A stretch of DNA of 9,853 bases, taken from Candidatus Parcubacteria bacterium. Its GTDB lineage: Bacteria; Patescibacteriota; Minisyncoccia; Phycocordibacterales; Zambryskibacteraceae. A program made the translations under genes and the position numbers. The stretch covers positions 1-9,853 of the forward strand of contig JAIFWR010000004.1 in NCBI GenBank assembly GCA_019661805.1, read 5' to 3'. The notes under the pieces were generated by a model, which was not told where the DNA came from, searched no databases, and was given only the letters and a program-made list of their open reading frames with translations. Position 1 is the stretch's first letter. Every line of letters starts with the position of its first letter. This document shows positions 7,058 to 9,853 of this stretch, one piece after another.

Positions 7058-9853
7058 ATGGAATTAGATATTTTCTCCCACGGTAAGGAATATATCTCGG
7101 CCAGCCGAGCGGCCAAAAAGACGGGTTATGCTTCCGACTACATCGGCCAGCTCTGCCGTGGAGACAAAATTCCCGGCAAGCTCATCGGCCGGACTTGGTA
7201 CGTGGACCTCGACTCCCTCCTCGCGCATAAGCGCAACAGGCAACTCGGCAAGCCCCGTAAGGTTCCGACTCTCCAGACCTCTTCGGCGAAGAGGTCTTCG
7301 CCTTTTAAGATCCAGGCGGATCCGGTCGAGATCTTTCCCGTCCTGCCGTTCCGCGAAATCAAAGTAAGCTACCTTGCCGATGATGCGCCGCTCCTGCCAG
7401 AGCTTGTGAAAAAAGTTTCTCTCCCTCCCGTACCTGCAAAGACCGCGGTGCCAGGCTTCGCCATGGCGGCGCGCGCGACGGTAGTCGCGTTCTCTCTTGT
7501 CCTCATCCTGTTCGGCGGTCTCTCGCTCATCGAGTCGCAAGGCGGCATTGCAAAGAGGGCGGCAAGCCTCGGCGCACGCGCCGCCTCCGCGCAATTTGCA
7601 GTCGCTTCCGTCTTCGACGCCGTTTCGAACTCGGCGGAGTTTCTCCTCGACGGGTTTAGGAACCTGCGCCAGATCGCCTTTGGCGCGCCCAAGGCTCCCG
7701 CCCTGCCTCCTCCGGCCAAGGCCCCGGCAACTTTCGCCGTCGCCGGATCCATACCTGCGCCCGAAGCACCTCTTCCACACGCCGTCCAGGTCGCAAGCAC
7801 CGCGAAGCCGCCCGCACTCGCCCCCGACGCGGCGAGCCTCAAGAGCGAGCTCAAGGCCGAGCTCGAGGCCTACATCAGGACGCAAATAAGCCTGCCGGTC
7901 GCTCCGCGCATCACGTACAACACTACGGTCTTGAGGCAGGACATCCTCTCGGGCGACACCAAGCCGGCCATCGTCCTCCAAAGCGATTCGGGTGCCGACC
8001 TTCTCGGGCTTACCCTCTCGAAGCTCCAGACCAACGGGACCTTCGTTACCCCGACGATCACGGGGGCTTCCCTCATCGGATTTACCTTCACTGGCGCGAC
8101 CGGGACCTCCGCGACGACGACTAACTTCTACTCCGGGACAGGCACGTTCGATAGCCTCTCCGTCGGCTCCACCTCGGGAGGTCTCACGACGCTCTCGAGG
8201 CTCCTCGTCAATGGCTCAACGACGCTCCAGGACTTTACCGGCACGAATTCCACCACGACCAACGCGACGTCCTCCACCTTTGCGATTACGGGCAACGGCT
8301 CGGGACTCACCTTCTACGGCTCGGGCAATCACGACGTTACCGCGGCAGCAGGCACGCTCCGGATAGGCTCGAATACCATCCTCGGCAACATCTTGCCGCT
8401 TGACTCGACCATCGACATCGGCGCTTCCGGCATGCGCTTCGACAAGATTTATGCCGACGAGATCAACGCCTCGACGATCGTCGGCACGATCTCGGGCGGC
8501 AACGTCTCGGCCGAGTCGATCCGCATCAACTCCGACAACGCCACCGCCGATGCCGAAGACTCCTTCCTCGATTTTGAGCGCGGCACACTCCTTCCTAACG
8601 CGCTCCTCACCTGGGACTCGACGAACAAGCGCTTTACCATGAACGCCCCCCTCGCCCTCATGGGCGGCATCGGCAATGGCGACCTGCTCGTCACCGGCTC
8701 GACGACGCTTCAAAAGGTGGGCGCGACCTATGCCTCGACAACAGAGATCCAGTCAACGAGTGATGCTTACTTTGCCACTTCGGGTGGTTACGTCGGCATA
8801 GGAACGGCGAGTCCTAAAGCTAGATTGCACGTATCAATCACTGATTCCGCCACATCTATCGGAGCGAACTCGACGCAGATTGGAGAAGAGTTTACAAACC
8901 TTGATACCACGACGAACAACTGGACGACACTGCTCTTCAACTCCGGCAGCGTCGGTGCCGCGCCAAGCGCTATTATTGGAATGCAGAATGTCGACCCATT
9001 AAGCCATTTTGCCGACTTCGCCATTGCCACCAGAGGTTCATCTGGCTTTGGGGAGAGATTCAGAGTTACTTCTAACGGCAACGTCGGCATTGGCACCACC
9101 ACTCCCAACAACAAGCTCGACATATTCTCGACGACGAGGAGCGCCTTAGGCTTTTCCGGTGCGTCAGGGGACACCTATAAGTGGACTATCGGTATGGATG
9201 TCCCGAACGGCGGCCGGTTCTCGATCGCCTCCTCGACCGCGCTCGGCACCCTCGACCGCCTCGTCATCGACGGCAGCGGCAACGTCGGAATTGGGACGAC
9301 GAACCCGGGAGCGAAGCTCCAGGTGAACGGCAGCTTCCTCGCGTTAGGATCAACCACGCTCCAGGATTTCACCGCCACCCAGGGCACCATTACGTCCGCG
9401 ACTTCGACGAATTTCACTGCGGCAAACATTCTCGCTTTCGGCTCCTCAACCCTCTTCTCGGCCAAGTTCAATTCCGCCACAGGCACCAACCTCTACGCCA
9501 CCAACTTCCTCGCCCTCGGCTCGACCACGCTCCAGAACGCCACGGGCTCCGATCTCTACATCTCCGGCCTTGCCTCCACCACCCAGCTCCGCGCCAACGT
9601 GGCGAACATTGGCAACCTCACCGTAACCGCCTGCACGGGCTGCGGCAGCGGATCCTCATTTGCATACCCCTTCACCTCCTTCGCGGACTTCGGCACCCAC
9701 AATGCCACCACTTCGCTTCTCGGCTTCCGCGCCGGCTTCTACTCCTTAGCTTCCTCGACGATCGGCAACAACACGGCCTCTTCCGGCCTCACGATCAACG
9801 GTGGAGCGACGACGACGGGAGACTTCCTCCATATCGGTTCCACCACCCTCCAA
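7058..9853 (+). CDS. HTH-transmembrane-fibre chimeric surface protein, 3' end outside window
   Basis: One frame of 932 codons without a stop runs to the window edge. Residues 11-60 are an excisionase/MerR-like HTH (YISASRAAKKTGYASDYIGQ, then IGRTWYVDLDSL). A Pro/Lys-rich linker follows, then a single membrane segment at about 138-158 (VVAFSLVLILFGGLSLI), a Pro/Ala-rich stretch (209-256) and a short charged helix (258-276). From about 285 on the sequence is Thr/Ser/Gly/Asn-rich and beta-prone, with repeats: GSTTLQ-type at 386, 547, 764, 795 (GSSTLF), 821 and 927, and VGIGTxxP..KL-type at 579, 676 and 743, as in phage tail-fibre and adhesin stalks. RFDKIYADEIN (460-470) also resembles tail-fibre sequence. 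Probably a membrane-anchored surface fibre with a cytoplasmic HTH; topology and partner are inferred. RodZ or ToxR/CadC share the HTH-membrane-exterior layout but not the fibre. Confidence 0.85.
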   Translation, partial: MELDIFSHGKEYISASRAAKKTGYASDYIGQLCRGDKIPGKLIGRTWYVDLDSLLAHKRNRQLGKPRKVPTLQTSSAKRSSPFKIQADPVEIFPVLPFREIKVSYLADDAPLLPELVKKVSLPPVPAKTAVPGFAMAARATVVAFSLVLILFGGLSLIESQGGIAKRAASLGARAASAQFAVASVFDAVSNSAEFLLDGFRNLRQIAFGAPKAPALPPPAKAPATFAVAGSIPAPEAPLPHAVQVASTAKPPALAPDAASLKSELKAELEAYIRTQISLPVAPRITYNTTVLRQDILSGDTKPAIVLQSDSGADLLGLTLSKLQTNGTFVTPTITGASLIGFTFTGATGTSATTTNFYSGTGTFDSLSVGSTSGGLTTLSRLLVNGSTTLQDFTGTNSTTTNATSSTFAITGNGSGLTFYGSGNHDVTAAAGTLRIGSNTILGNILPLDSTIDIGASGMRFDKIYADEINASTIVGTISGGNVSAESIRINSDNATADAEDSFLDFERGTLLPNALLTWDSTNKRFTMNAPLALMGGIGNGDLLVTGSTTLQKVGATYASTTEIQSTSDAYFATSGGYVGIGTASPKARLHVSITDSATSIGANSTQIGEEFTNLDTTTNNWTTLLFNSGSVGAAPSAIIGMQNVDPLSHFADFAIATRGSSGFGERFRVTSNGNVGIGTTTPNNKLDIFSTTRSALGFSGASGDTYKWTIGMDVPNGGRFSIASSTALGTLDRLVIDGSGNVGIGTTNPGAKLQVNGSFLALGSTTLQDFTATQGTITSATSTNFTAANILAFGSSTLFSAKFNSATGTNLYATNFLALGSTTLQNATGSDLYISGLASTTQLRANVANIGNLTVTACTGCGSGSSFAYPFTSFADFGTHNATTSLLGFRAGFYSLASSTIGNNTASSGLTINGGATTTGDFLHIGSTTLQ
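8213..9853 (+). repeat. GSTTLQ repeat series in the fibre
   Basis: Copies start at 8213, 8696, 9347, 9440 (as GSSTLF), 9518 and 9836, most preceded by a hydrophobic L-x-[V/L/F] pair and followed by Thr/Ala/Asn-rich sequence (for example FTATQGTITSATSTNFTA). They become dense after 9340. The last copy ends at the window edge, so the series probably continues. Confidence 0.7.
8783..9325 (+). repeat. Three VGIGT-type tail-fibre repeats
   Basis: The motif [N/G]G[N/Y]VGIGT-x-x-P-x-x-[K/R]L-x-[V/I] occurs at 8783-8833, 9074-9124 and 9275-9325. Spacings are 291 and 201 nt, so the units between the motifs differ. The motif is familiar from phage tail fibres and long adhesin-like proteins, where it marks repeated beta-strand modules. 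Confidence 0.75.

Noticed and set aside
7064..7981. Long minus-strand open frame of 305 codons opposite the fibre gene
   Set aside because: It has a biased Arg/Asp/Gly composition with no recognisable motif, and mirrors the GC-rich codon use of the plus-strand frame, which has clear HTH, membrane and repeat features.

Overview
The window looks like a fairly GC-rich chromosome segment from a Patescibacteria (Candidate Phyla Radiation) bacterium, most likely a parcubacterium. This is inferred from gene content and style: a compact SecA, a free-standing thioredoxin domain of the VKOR type next to a DsbB-like protein, a 320-residue Obg, and a long Thr/Ser-rich fibre-like protein with an N-terminal helix-turn-helix. 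No rRNA or other phylogenetic marker is present to confirm it.

Positions 1-3352 carry a same-strand cluster for protein export and oxidative folding: the 3' two thirds of secA (open at the left edge), a VTT/TVP38-type membrane protein, a membrane-anchored thioredoxin-like protein with a CPHC active site, and a DsbB/BdbC-type membrane oxidoreductase. SecA would drive proteins through the membrane, and the thioredoxin/DsbB pair would put disulfides into them outside. The gaps are tiny (3, 21 and 1 nt). A -10-like box before the thioredoxin gene suggests a second, possibly leaderless, transcript.

Positions 3370-4236 hold a MYG1/UPF0160-family DHH-like phosphoesterase whose codon use is visibly less GC-rich than its neighbours, suggesting later acquisition. 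Positions 4266-6581 hold obg and gatB, 3 nt apart, serving ribosome assembly and tRNA-dependent amidation. gatB meets a small MerR-like HTH gene on the minus strand tail to tail, and their stop codons overlap.

Positions 6815-7057 are an AT-rich divergent intergenic region with repeated ATAAG pentamers near the HTH gene, a hairpin, a larger imperfect inverted repeat, and a perfect TATAAT box placed for a leaderless start of the next gene. Positions 7058-9853 are one uninterrupted plus-strand frame of 932 codons, open at the right edge. It encodes a cytoplasmic-type HTH, a Pro/Ala linker, one membrane segment, and a long repetitive fibre-like region with VGIGT and GSTTLQ repeats resembling phage tail-fibre modules. 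This chimeric protein is the most unusual item in the window.
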